From CBDHDN01 sp965261585 (GTDB lineage Bacteria; Pseudomonadota; Alphaproteobacteria; UBA6615): DNA of 56,657 nt. This document shows, piece by piece, positions 1 through 7,880 of the stretch. How positions within the stretch are numbered: position 1 is the first letter of the stretch; the number at the start of each line of letters is the position of its first letter. The translations under genes were made by a program, and so were the position numbers. The notes below the pieces were generated by a model. It saw only the letters and a list, made by a program, of their open reading frames with translations, was not told the origin of the DNA and did no database searches. The stretch spans positions 1 to 56,657 of the forward strand of contig CBDHDN010000048.1 of assembly GCA_965261585.1 (NCBI GenBank), in the 5' to 3' direction.

Positions 1-26
1 ACGCGAAGCGTGCCCCAAATCCACCG

Positions 27-506
27 ATGGCGCGGCGTCCGAACCGGTTGGGGCGTGCCCAGTCCACGAGCGTGGCGCGGGGGGAGCTGCGGCGGCGGGC
101 CGTGGGGGCCGGGATCTTCGTCGGGGCGTGCCGATGGGCTCCCATGCTTGAGGCCAACGAGTTTGCGGTGCGGCGCGAGATGCGTGAGATCGTGCGCGGC
201 GAGCGCGAGGCGGCGGATTCAATCGAGCGGCTGATCCAGCAGCGCAATGACCCCAACGCCGTCGACGGCTTCCGACCCGATGGCCCGAGGCAGCACATCG
301 CGCTCACCCGTGACATGGAGCGCGAGATTGGCCAGGAGACCGTGCGGCACAATCAGCCGAAGTTCACCGCCGCGGAGATGGACCACGTCGAGGACGCCTA
401 CTTCCACAAGAGACCGAGTCACCGAGCACCCACCCCGAGGTTCGGCGCCAGGCCATCCGACGCAACCCTCGTTTTCAAGGCCTACAGGTCGATCTCGACC
501 CAATAG
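27..506 (+). CDS. Hypothetical protein, possibly partial
   Basis: A 159-residue open frame. Its second half, from about residue 55, is rich in Asp, Glu, Arg and His and looks more protein-like than the Arg/Gly-rich first half, so the true start may be internal or lie left of the window. I recognise no domain. Its last 25 bases overlap the end of the convergent endonuclease-like gene. It could be the tail of a larger gene entering the window or a chance frame in high-G+C DNA; I lean only weakly to a real gene. Confidence 0.2.
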   Translation: MARRPNRLGRAQSTSVARGELRRRAVGAGIFVGACRWAPMLEANEFAVRREMREIVRGEREAADSIERLIQQRNDPNAVDGFRPDGPRQHIALTRDMEREIGQETVRHNQPKFTAAEMDHVEDAYFHKRPSHRAPTPRFGARPSDATLVFKAYRSISTQ

Positions 507-1366
507 GGCTGGTGGTCCGAGGCGTCGTTCGCCGTGTCGATCCAGGCCTTGCGCACCCGGTCCCGAAGTTCCGCATGCACCAGGCAGTAGTCGATGCGTC
601 GGCCGGGCGGCGCCTCGTCCGCGTCGGACGGGCAGGTTATGCCCTCGTCTTCGCGGTGGCCGGTCAACACCCAGGTGTCCAACAGGCCGTCGCGGCGCGT
701 CAGGCGCCCAAAGCGTGGCGTGCGCGGGCCGACCAGCAGGTCGTATTCGGGCGTGTCGGCGGCGATGTTGAGGTCGCCCATGAGGATGGAGTGGCGCGGC
801 ATCGGCGGCTCGCCGCCCTCCAGCCAACCGCTGTCGGGATCGGGATGATCGCCGGACCAGGCGCCGCCTTCGCCGTGGGCGCGCGCCAGGATGTCCACGA
901 CCGCACGGATCTCGGGCAGCCGGGCCGCGCTGCTCAGATGACTGAGGTGCAGGGAATAGACGCGGACCGACCCGGTATCGGTGTCGATCACGCCCTCCAG
1001 CAGCGTGCGCTGCAGGCTGTACTGGTCGAGCGTCCCCCACTTCGGCAGCACGAGGTTGCGCGACGATCCGATCGGCCGCCGCGCCAGCAGCATGTTGCCG
1101 AACTGGCGGCGCCGATTGACGATCGTGCCGTCGTCCGCCCGATAGCTGGCATCGATGTCGAGGCCGGGGCCATAGACCCAATGGTAGTCGGGCAGGCGAG
1201 CCGCCAACTCCGCCGCCTGGTCGACCGTTCCCGAACGCCGCCAGAAGCGTTCGACTTCCTGCAGCGCGATGACGTCGGCACCGGCGACGGCGGCGGCCGT
1301 CCGGTCCAGGTCAATGCACCCGTCCTTGCCGCGCCCGAACTGAATATTGAAGGAGACGACGTTCAT
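482..1366 (-). CDS. Endonuclease/exonuclease/phosphatase family protein
   Basis: A 294-residue protein with the order of an EEP-fold (Mg-dependent phosphodiesterase) domain. It opens MNVVSFNIQFGRG, which holds the metal-binding Asn. Then come IALQEVE (metal-ligand Glu, about residue 37), a central YSLHLSH, ILMGDLNIA with the paired Asp/Asn (about residue 195), a late RRIDYCLV, and a terminal SDHQPYWVEIDL giving the catalytic Asp-His. Length fits a single-domain member. The substrate cannot be told from sequence: nucleic acid, inositol phosphate or phospholipid are all possible. Its start overlaps the end of the next upstream gene, also EEP, by four bases, so the two are co-transcribed and probably arose by tandem duplication. 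Confidence 0.85.
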   Translation of the reverse strand: MNVVSFNIQFGRGKDGCIDLDRTAAAVAGADVIALQEVERFWRRSGTVDQAAELAARLPDYHWVYGPGLDIDASYRADDGTIVNRRRQFGNMLLARRPIGSSRNLVLPKWGTLDQYSLQRTLLEGVIDTDTGSVRVYSLHLSHLSSAARLPEIRAVVDILARAHGEGGAWSGDHPDPDSGWLEGGEPPMPRHSILMGDLNIAADTPEYDLLVGPRTPRFGRLTRRDGLLDTWVLTGHREDEGITCPSDADEAPPGRRIDYCLVHAELRDRVRKAWIDTANDASDHQPYWVEIDL

Positions 1367-2121
1367 GGCCGCGGCCGCACGTCGACGATCAGGAGCTCGT
1401 GGTCGGAGATCGCCTCGTCCGTGTCGTCGACGGCCGGGATGATCGCGGGATCAGAGACCTCGACGCCCCGCGTAAGGAACCAATCCAGTTTCTTCACCGT
1501 CGGCGGCCATGGCGTGCCGTCGCGGCGGGTGCGCGTCGTCGGCCCCGGCGCATTGCACGCGGTCAAATCGTACCCGGCCGCCGCCGCCACGTCGAACAGC
1601 GGCTCGCGCACAGCGGCCTCGGCGATGCGCCGTGGGACGTCGTTCGTCGCGAGCATGTTCGTATTGAAGTCGCCGCCGATCACGACGGGGCGTCCGTCGG
1701 CCAGCGCGTCGACCGCCTCGACAAGGACGGCCATCTCGGCCGCGCGGTCAGCGGGTCCGCCTCTGCTCTCGAAGTGGACCGAAACGCAACAGACCGCCTC
1801 GCCACCGACTTTGACAGTCCCGGCAACGGCGATCCGCCCACCGACGCGGCGCTCGTCGGCTTCGGCAGGGAACCCGCTGCCCGTCTGGTCGAGACGCACG
1901 ATCGCCGGAGCCTCGATGGGGCCCAAGGCCACGACCCCGGCGCCCTGCAGGCCCAACTCGTTCTGTTGACCCAGGTGCGCTTTTCGTTCGCGTTCATCGC
2001 CAAGACCCAACTCAAGATATTCGACGCCGAAGACATAGCTCATCCCGAGGACGCCGGCCAACACACGGGTCGTATGCCGGTTGCCGGATCGTGCCATGCC
2101 GTTGTCCATCTCGGCCAGCAG
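1363..2121 (-). pseudogene. Second EEP-family phosphodiesterase, 5' end lost to an IS21-type remnant
   Basis: Recognisable EEP protein from LAEMDNGMARSGNRH onward. It has the Glu of the QE-type motif, VSVHFESRG, VIGGDFNTN, a late KLDWFLTRG and the terminal ISDHELLIVDV. The N-terminal strand with the first metal-binding Asn is missing. At about 2121 the frame runs into an IS21-type end, and the first codons of the open frame (from 2166) come from the IS. It ends in a four-base overlap with the downstream EEP gene. The N-terminal fragment is not found on the far side of the IS, where phnI begins, so DNA was deleted as well as interrupted. Confidence 0.75.
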
Positions 2122-3524
2122 TGTTGTTAAGCGTGGAAAATTGACCCCCCCATGGTTTGTGCCCATGAACGCGCCTTGTCATTGGACGGACGAGGTGAGG
2201 GGGAGATGCTGGTAGTGGAAACGATCGCGAAGATCCGTCTGGATCATCTGGTGAGGGGCGTTCCGATCAAGAAGATCGTCCGGGATTTGAGGGTTTCGAA
2301 GAACACGGTGCGCAAGGTGGTGCGGGGCGATGAGACCTCGTTCAGCTACGAGCGCAAGATCCAGCCGATGCCGAAGCTGGGGCCGTGGGTGGAGGAGCTC
2401 GAGCGCCAACTGGAGGCCAACGAGAAGAAGGCACGCAAGGATCGGCTGTCTCTTCTGCGGATTCATGAAGACCTTGCGTCGCTGGGCTATGAGGGCGGCT
2501 ATGACGCGGTTCGGCGCTATGCCAGGGCCTGGCGGCGCCGGTGGCGGCTGTTGTCGCCGTCGCAGGCCTTTGTGCCGCTGAGCTTCGATCCCGGCGAGGC
2601 CTACCAGTTCGACTGGAGCCACGAGTACGCGCGCCTGTCGGGTGTGACGACCCGGGTAAAGGCGGCGCACATGCGGCTCTGCTACAGCCGGATGCAGCTG
2701 GTTCAGAGCTTCCCGCGCGAGAGCCAGGAGATGGTGTTCGAGGCGCATGAGCGCGCCTTCCGCTTCTTCGGCGGGGTCTGCCGGCGAGGCATCTACGACA
2801 ACATGAAGACGGCGGTGAGCACGGTGTTCGTGGGCAAGAAGCGGGACTACAACCGCCGCTTCCAGGAGATGTGTATCCACCATCTGGTGGAGCCTGTGGC
2901 GTGCACGCCAGGGGCTGGCTGGGAGAAGGGGCAGGTCGAGAGGCAGGTGAGTGACGTTCGCGGCCGCCTGTTCGTGCCCAGCCCGCGGGGCCGCTCCTAC
3001 GCCGAGATCAACGAGTGGCTGATGGATCGGTGCATCAAGGACGCCAAGAAGCATCCGCATCCGACGATCCCGGGCAAGACGGTGTGGCAGGTGTTCGAGG
3101 AGGAGCGGCCCTTCCTGACGGCGTACCGCGGCCCCTTCGACGGTTTCCATGCCACTGAGGTAGCGGTTTCCAAGACCTGTCTGGTGCGCTTCGACAACAA
3201 CCAGTACAGCGTCGCGGCACGCGCGGTGGGGCGACCGGTGGACGTGCGGGCCTATGCCGATCGGATCGCCATCCGCCAGGACGGCGAGATCGTCGCCGAG
3301 CATCCCCGCAGCTTCGGGCGCGGCCAGGTCGCCTACGATCCGTGGCACTACGTGCCGATCCTGACGAGGAAGCCCGGCGCGCTGCGCAATGGCGCGCCCT
3401 TCAAGGGCTGGCAGTTGCCCAACGCGCTCGGCCGCCTGCGAACCCGGCTCGCGGGCCACGACGACGGCGACCGGCAGTTCGTCAAGGTGCTCGCGGCCGT
3501 GCTGGAGGACGGACTGGAGGCGGT
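2122..3524 (+). mobile_element. IS21-family element, 3' part deleted
   Basis: Begins with TGTTGTTAAG followed by a GGAAAATTGACCC segment of the kind found in IS21-family terminal repeats. It then carries istA. The element stops inside istA: the last istA-like codons are near 3524 and the sequence passes directly into antisense phnI. There is no istB and no right terminal repeat. It marks a deletion joining two unrelated loci. Confidence 0.7.
2206..3524 (+). pseudogene. istA: IS21-family transposase IstA, C-terminus missing
   Basis: Starts MLVVETIAKIRLDHLV with a helix-turn-helix (IKKIVRDLRVSKNTVRKVVRG). The DDE integrase core follows, with YQFDWSHEY for the first Asp, GIYDNMKTAV for the second and KGQVERQVSDVRGR for the Glu. 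The start at 2206 is preceded by GAGGTGAGGGGGAG. IstA homology ends near HDD...GLEAV. The frame stays open to 3645, but those codons are phnI read backwards. istB is absent, so the element is presumably immobile by itself. Confidence 0.75.
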
Positions 3525-3884
3525 CGGCCCCAGGATCTGCCCGCCGGGCAGGTCCTTGAACGTCGCCGAGATGCGCCGGCGGATCGTCATCGCCGCCGTA
3601 TCGAGCGGCGCCGACGCGCCGAACCGCGGCAGCGTCGCCCGATAGGCGCGCAATAGGAAAATCGCCTCGACGAGGTCCCCCTGGGCCTGCTTGATCGCCA
3701 GCGCGGCCAGGTCGGGGTCGTAGAGCGAGCCTTCCGCCATGACCCGATCCACGGCCAGCCCCAGCTGTTCGCGGATCTGGGCGACCGAGAGCTCCGGGAC
3801 GGCCCGATCGCCGCGCCGCTGCTCCGCCAGCAGCCGATGCGCATTGTCGATCGCCTGCTCGCCACCCTTGACGGCTACGTACAT
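3525..3884 (-). pseudogene. phnI: PhnI, C-P lyase core subunit, N-terminal third only
   Basis: The first ~120 residues match PhnI: MYVAVKGGEQAIDNAHRLL, then VPELSVAQIREQLGLAVDRV and KQAQGDLVEAIFLLRAYRAT. PhnI works with PhnG, PhnH and PhnJ to attach the alkylphosphonate to the ribose of ATP before C-P bond cleavage. Full-length PhnI is about 350-370 residues; here the frame is cut near 3525 by the IS21 remnant. The start overlaps the end of phnH by 10 bases, as in intact phnGHIJKL operons. phnJ and everything after it is missing from the window. Confidence 0.85.
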
Positions 3885-4510
3885 GGCATCCTCTCGACCG
3901 CCGTCGTGCGCGGCAGCCCCAGGACCCTCGTGCCGCAGGTGAACAGCACGTCCACGCCCTGCGGAAACAGGCCCACGTTGGCCGCCCACTGCGGCCAGAA
4001 CGCCGGCGCCAGCCCGGCGATGTCCGCCCTGACGCTGTCCCTGATGCCCGGCCCGCGCAGGGTGAGTGGACCGCTATCGGCCGTCAGCCCCTCCGCCTCG
4101 ATGATCAGGGTCGCCGATTCTTCCGGAAACTGATCGCGGCCGATGGCGAACGCATCGAGCGGCGGCATGGCCGCGGGTTCGGCGATCAGCGCAAACCGCG
4201 CGGCCGCGGGCGCGTCGGCGAGCCGGCAGCCGCAGTGGAAGCGCAGGAACGCCGGCACCGCGACGGCCGCAAGCCGGCTGTCGAGCCAGACCGGCGTATC
4301 ACCGTCGACGAGCGTCAGGGCGAGCGCGGCCATCGCCGCCGGCATCGCGCCCGGCGCGTCGGCGGCTACCGGGATGTCGACCGGACGCCCCGGCCGCGAC
4401 ATCGCCTCGAGCGCCGCGCGGAACGCCGCCTGCGCATCCAGCACCGGCTCGGCGAGCCCGACGGCCGTTGCTGCCTCGGCAGTTGCCGCGCCGGCAGGCG
4501 GGGCCGTCAT
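3875..4510 (-). CDS. phnH: PhnH, phosphonate C-P lyase subunit
   Basis: A 211-residue protein with PhnH hallmarks: an early FRAALEAMSRPGRPVDI, a central TPVWLDSRL, and a late TLRGPGIRDS followed by FPQGVDVLFTCG. PhnH is the dimeric PLP-fold-like subunit of the C-P lyase core. It overlaps phnG by four bases (ATGA) and phnI by ten, so translation is coupled. The frame looks intact, but with phnI truncated and phnJ gone the complex cannot form from this locus. Confidence 0.9.
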   Translation of the reverse strand: MTAPPAGAATAEAATAVGLAEPVLDAQAAFRAALEAMSRPGRPVDIPVAADAPGAMPAAMAALALTLVDGDTPVWLDSRLAAVAVPAFLRFHCGCRLADAPAAARFALIAEPAAMPPLDAFAIGRDQFPEESATLIIEAEGLTADSGPLTLRGPGIRDSVRADIAGLAPAFWPQWAANVGLFPQGVDVLFTCGTRVLGLPRTTAVERMPCT

Positions 4511-5031
4511 CGCGGATCCTCGCCGCGGACCAGCGTGAAGAAATTCACCTTCGTCGCGCCGGCCTTGCGGCGCGCCGCCTCGCGCGCCGCCTGCTGCTGC
4601 GCCGCGAGCCGGGCAATCGTCGCCGCGTGCGGCCCGGCGGCTGCCCCGCCGCGCTGCAGGAAGCCATCGAAGACAGCGGCAAGTTCGGCATGCCGGCGGT
4701 TGCGCCCAGCGACATAGGCGACGCCGACCACGCCATCCGCAAGACGCACGGCGCAGCGCGGCACCGACATTTCGCCCAGGTTGAAGCGCCCGCCGGTCCC
4801 GCCGGCACGGCCGCGCACCATCACCAGCCCCGGCTCGGGACGGCGCATGACGGTGAATTGCGGTGCCGGCGCCAGCGCCGCATAGGCCGCCTCCAGCTCG
4901 GCGAGCGACGCCCGGGCCAGCACGGCCATCCACCGGCGTCGCGATTCGGTGTCGGCGGATAGCGGATCTCCGGGCTGCGGGTCCTGGGGCTCTTGCGGCT
5001 CGGCCACGTTGGCATCATCAGGCATAGACAA
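4507..5031 (-). CDS. phnG: PhnG, phosphonate C-P lyase subunit
   Basis: A 174-residue protein with a divergent acidic and proline-rich N-terminus (about 30 residues) followed by the PhnG body: RRRWMAVLARA, then MVMVRGRAGGTGGRFNLGEM-type sequence, then GYVAGRN-type turn and the C-terminal TKVNFFTLVRG. First gene of the operon, divergent from phnF. The start at 5031 is the first of two close Met codons. It retains an open frame although the rest of the pathway is missing downstream. Confidence 0.88.
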   Translation of the reverse strand: MSMPDDANVAEPQEPQDPQPGDPLSADTESRRRWMAVLARASLAELEAAYAALAPAPQFTVMRRPEPGLVMVRGRAGGTGGRFNLGEMSVPRCAVRLADGVVGVAYVAGRNRRHAELAAVFDGFLQRGGAAAGPHAATIARLAAQQQAAREAARRKAGATKVNFFTLVRGEDPR

Positions 5032-5102
5032 CTCTTACAACTTGTCTAGACGTCGATACATCTATATACACATGAATCGCGTGATGGCGAAAGCAGAAGT
5101 GC
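5032..5102. promoter_or_regulatory. Divergent phnG/phnF promoter region with palindromic operator
   Basis: This 71-base AT-richer gap separates the divergent starts of phnG and phnF. It contains the perfect palindrome GTCTAGAC at 5044-5051 and a nearby ACATCTATATACAC stretch. GntR/HutC regulators such as PhnF bind short inverted repeats of this kind in the phnF-phnG gap, so autoregulation and control of phnG by PhnF is inferred. Confidence 0.5.
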
Positions 5103-5876
5103 ATGAAAGCGGCGATGCAACGACCGATAGTCCTGGCGCGTGACGGCGTCACGCTGTGGCGCCAGATCGCCGAGGCGCTGGAGCGCGAGATCGCCGGAAG
5201 CACCTATCGGCCCGGCGCCCAGCTGCCGACGGAGATGGCCCTGGCGGCGCGGTTCGGCGTCAACCGCCACACCGTGCGCCGCGCCGTCGCCGCGCTCGAG
5301 GCGGCCGGCCTGGTGCGGGTGGAGCGCGGCCGCGGCACGTTCGTACAGATGCGCAAGCTCGACTACACGATCGGTCGACGCACCCGGTTCGGCGACATCG
5401 TCCGCGGCCAGGCGATGGACCCGGCGCACGAGCTGATCCGCACCGACCGCGCACCGGCCGATGCCGCCGTCGCCCGCGCCCTCAACGTGCGGCCCGGCAC
5501 CGATGTCCTGCTGATCGAAAGCCTCGGCACCGCCGACGGTATCCCGATCTCGCTGGGCCTGAGCCACTTCCCGGCGCGCCGCTGCCGTGGCCTGTTGGAG
5601 CAGTTCGCGGAAACGCGCTCGGTCACCGAGAGCCTGAAGCGCATCGGCATCGCCGACTACATCCGCCGCGTGACCCGCATCTCAGCCCGCATCCCGACGG
5701 CCCACGAGGCGCACACCCTGCAGGTGCCGCGCACCCAGCCGGTCCTGGTCACCGAGGCCGTCAACATCGACGCCGCCGGCCGCCCCATCGAATACGGCAT
5801 CGCCCGCGTCGCCGCCACCCGCGCCACCATCGTCATCGACAAGGACATGTTCGTCGACACCGCCGCGCCGGCGTGA
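5103..5876 (+). CDS. phnF: PhnF, GntR/HutC-family regulator of phosphonate genes
   Basis: A 257-residue regulator. The N-terminal winged helix (about residues 15-80) shows LWRQIAEALEREI, LPTEMALAARFGVNRHTVRR and the wing VRVERGRGTFV. The C-terminal half is a UTRA ligand-binding domain, with QVPRTQPVLVTEAVNID and PIEYGIARVAATR near the end. Divergent placement against phnG is the standard arrangement. A downstream Met at 5115 is an alternative start. In this genome it may have no functional C-P lyase left to control. Confidence 0.9.
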   Translation: MKAAMQRPIVLARDGVTLWRQIAEALEREIAGSTYRPGAQLPTEMALAARFGVNRHTVRRAVAALEAAGLVRVERGRGTFVQMRKLDYTIGRRTRFGDIVRGQAMDPAHELIRTDRAPADAAVARALNVRPGTDVLLIESLGTADGIPISLGLSHFPARRCRGLLEQFAETRSVTESLKRIGIADYIRRVTRISARIPTAHEAHTLQVPRTQPVLVTEAVNIDAAGRPIEYGIARVAATRATIVIDKDMFVDTAAPA

Positions 5877-5941
5877 GCAGACTGGCGCACGGCGGTGCGC
5901 CTGATCGGCAGCCGCCGCAAGCTGTGGGGTCAGGGACTGCA

Positions 5942-6148
5942 ATGGACGAAACCAAGATCGACCGCGCCGCCATGGGGCACCTCGCCAAGGCCTTGACCTT
6001 CATCCGCGGCACGGAGGATGCGACGGCCCTGGCACTCAAGGCCGCCGCCGAGAGCGGTTCCGACAGCGACATCAGGAAGGCCCGCACGCTGTTCCTCAAA
6101 CTGAGATCGTCCGACCGCCGGGCCGCGCTGACCATGCTCGACGATTGA
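5942..6148 (+). CDS. Small hypothetical protein, 68 residues
   Basis: MDETKIDRAAMGHLAKALTF begins a short, mostly helical protein with balanced charge and an Ala-rich middle, ending RRAALTMLDD. It starts 65 bases after phnF in the same direction. I do not recognise a family. Its codon use resembles the neighbours, which favours a real gene, but the length leaves doubt. Confidence 0.45.
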   Translation: MDETKIDRAAMGHLAKALTFIRGTEDATALALKAAAESGSDSDIRKARTLFLKLRSSDRRAALTMLDD

Positions 6149-6191
6149 TCGGCGCCGCCGCGCCGTTCGCGCATCCTCGCCGGCCCGTGGG

Positions 6192-6262
6192 CGAACCACA
6201 GAAGGCACAGAGACGCAGAGGAAAAAACGAAATGAAACCCCGGACGGAGATCCGGGATCCAC
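6192..6262 (+). repeat. Left arm of a ~65-bp inverted repeat carrying its own hairpin
   Basis: Contains an ACCACAGAAGGCACAGAG-type run (the CACAGAG motif iterated) and a CCCCGGACGGAGATCCGGG hairpin. Its reverse complement recurs at 8820-8885, on the other side of the IS630-family element. The two arms match over about 60 bases with one short gap. Confidence 0.8.
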
Positions 6263-6397
6263 TCCACGGCTCGCGCCAAACGCAGCGCTAGAGCGGGTCC
6301 GGCATAGACAGAATCAAAAAGGGGATTCCCAAGGGTCGCAAAAAGTGATTCAAGCTATGAGCTGGGTTAAAGGAGGCCAGCCATGGATGACACGACC

Positions 6398-7393
6398 TTA
6401 TTCGGAAGATCTTCGTGAACGAGTTGTTCGAGTTGTTGAATCGGGGACCTCTGTAGCGCACCCGGTTCCTTGGACACAAGTTTGTCTCACGCGGCGGGCC
6501 TGATTGAGATCGCGGGCGTGCCACGCCTGACGAGCTTGAGCGGGGCTCAGGTAGCCGTTCTTTTCGACGATCCACTGGGCATTGTAGAGTTCGACGAAGT
6601 CGCGGACGGCGTCCCGCAGCTCCGCGATGTTGCGGTAGATGCGACCATGGATGATCTGTTCCTTCAGCGTGCGATTGAACCGCTCGGCGACGCCGTTGGT
6701 CTGGGGCTCGGCGACGAAGGCGTAGGACGGCTGGATACCCCAGAACTTGATCTGGTTGGTGAAGTGGTCCGACAGATACTGGGAGCCGTGATCCATCCGC
6801 AAGGCCAGCCCCCGAGCCGCGCCGGCCGCGGTCGAGCCATACAGCCCGGCAAGCCCCATGGAGATCGGCTGCAGGGCGGCGAAGCGGTCGCCGCGCTTGC
6901 AGACATGCCAGCCGACACACTCGGCGTTCCAATGCTCGACGGCGGTGAAGATCCAGCCCCAGCCGTCGTCCACCGTGAACACCCGAACGCCATCGGTGCC
7001 CCACATGAGGTTCGGGGCATGAGTGATGATCTCACCGTCATGGGGATTGCCGCCACGGCGGCGGCAGCGATGGGGCGAGAGCAGATTGTTCTCGCGCATC
7101 AGGCGGAGCACCCGCTTGCGGGCAACCCGGATGTCGCGACAGACCCGAAGCCGAGCCCAGACCTTGCGGTAGCCCTCGCCCTCCCAGGGCGATGCCTCCA
7201 GGTCGGCTTCGATCGCCACCAGCAGCGCCTGGTCCGAGATCGCGGGCTTCGGTCCCCGACGCTTTGCCGGCGGCTGCTCGGCGTGCTGGCCGGAGGTCAT
7301 GGCGTAGAACGAGGAGCGGGCCATGCCCCAGGCGGCGCAGACCCGCCGCAGGCCGTAGGCCAGACCCGTGCCGGGCGAGGTGGCGGCACTCAT
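6398..7393 (-). CDS. IS3-like transposase OrfB, DDE integrase domain
   Basis: A 331-residue frame. The N-terminal HTH_21-like part includes YRKVWARLRV. The rve core follows with TDGVRVFTVDDGWGW (first Asp), LRMDHGSQYLSDHF (second Asp) and NGVAERFNRTLKEQ (Glu). ATGA overlap with orfA suggests coupling or frameshift fusion. The frame has no stop codon inside the element: exactly 314 codons fit before the IS end at 6452. Translation then continues 17 codons into the target and stops at 6398, so the C-terminus depends on the insertion site. Confidence 0.85.
   Translation of the reverse strand: MSAATSPGTGLAYGLRRVCAAWGMARSSFYAMTSGQHAEQPPAKRRGPKPAISDQALLVAIEADLEASPWEGEGYRKVWARLRVCRDIRVARKRVLRLMRENNLLSPHRCRRRGGNPHDGEIITHAPNLMWGTDGVRVFTVDDGWGWIFTAVEHWNAECVGWHVCKRGDRFAALQPISMGLAGLYGSTAAGAARGLALRMDHGSQYLSDHFTNQIKFWGIQPSYAFVAEPQTNGVAERFNRTLKEQIIHGRIYRNIAELRDAVRDFVELYNAQWIVEKNGYLSPAQARQAWHARDLNQARRVRQTCVQGTGCATEVPDSTTRTTRSRRSSE
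6438..6451 (+). repeat. 14-bp direct repeat, left copy, flanking the IS3-like insertion
   Basis: GAATCGGGGACCTC occurs here and again at 7867-7880, exactly at the two ends of the inserted element. It occurs once at the matching place in the intact IS630 copy. It is therefore a target duplication, unusually long for an IS3-type element. Confidence 0.85.
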
Positions 7394-7866
7394 CGCCGCG
7401 ACCTCCGCCGCCCCAAAGGGCCGAAGGTCTCCGTCTTGGCCTCCAGCAGTTCCACCTGCATGGTCAACTCTCCGATCCGCTTCATGGCGCTATCCAGTTC
7501 CGCCTGCACCGGATCGCCCTTGCGTTGCTTGAGCGAGGCGTCGATCCCGCCGATCGCTTTCTCACGCCACTGCTCGAGCCGGAAGATCTCTACGCCCAAC
7601 TGGCGCGACAGAAGTTGCACCGGCTCGTCACGCAAAAGCCGCAGAACGACCTCACGCTTGCGCGCCACCGTCCATCGCTGGCCAAGTCCCAGCGGGCCTG
7701 CCGGCAAAGCCTGGCCTGGGGAAAACGTGGACGAGCCAAGCTCGCCCGCATTTACCACAGGCCCATCAACAGCAACTTTCTTCTCAAAATTATCGGTCAT
7801 GTTCCGGTCCTCCTTGGACACTTCGATTAAGCCAATTCTGTGTCCAAGGAAATTGGGTCCGACTCA
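6452..7866 (-). mobile_element. IS3-like insertion sequence, 1415 bp
   Basis: Terminal inverted repeats: left TGTAGCGCACCCGGTTCC, right (complement) TGAGTCGGACCCAATTTC, both followed by TTGGACACA. It carries overlapping orfA and orfB on the minus strand, as in IS3. It is inserted in the IS630 transposase with a 14-bp flanking duplication, against 3-5 bp usual for IS3. Both ORFs are open, so this copy may be active. Confidence 0.85.
7390..7821 (-). CDS. IS3-like transposase OrfA, helix-turn-helix protein
   Basis: A 143-residue protein with a homeodomain-like HTH in the middle (RWTVARKREVVLRLLRD, then LSRQLGVEIFRLEQWREKA) and a C-terminal leucine-rich coiled segment (MKRIGELTMQVELLEAKTE) typical of IS3 OrfA. 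A downstream Met at 7800 (MTDNFEKK) is an alternative start. Overlaps orfB by four bases. Confidence 0.85.
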   Translation of the reverse strand: MSKEDRNMTDNFEKKVAVDGPVVNAGELGSSTFSPGQALPAGPLGLGQRWTVARKREVVLRLLRDEPVQLLSRQLGVEIFRLEQWREKAIGGIDASLKQRKGDPVQAELDSAMKRIGELTMQVELLEAKTETFGPLGRRRSRR

Positions 7867-7880
7867 GAATCGGGGACCTC
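7867..7880 (+). repeat. 14-bp direct repeat, right copy, flanking the IS3-like insertion
   Basis: Second copy of GAATCGGGGACCTC, directly after the right end of the IS3-like element; see 6438-6451. Confidence 0.85.

Noticed and set aside
3525..3645. C-terminal extension of the IS21 IstA frame
   Set aside because: These codons are phnI read on the wrong strand; not part of IstA.
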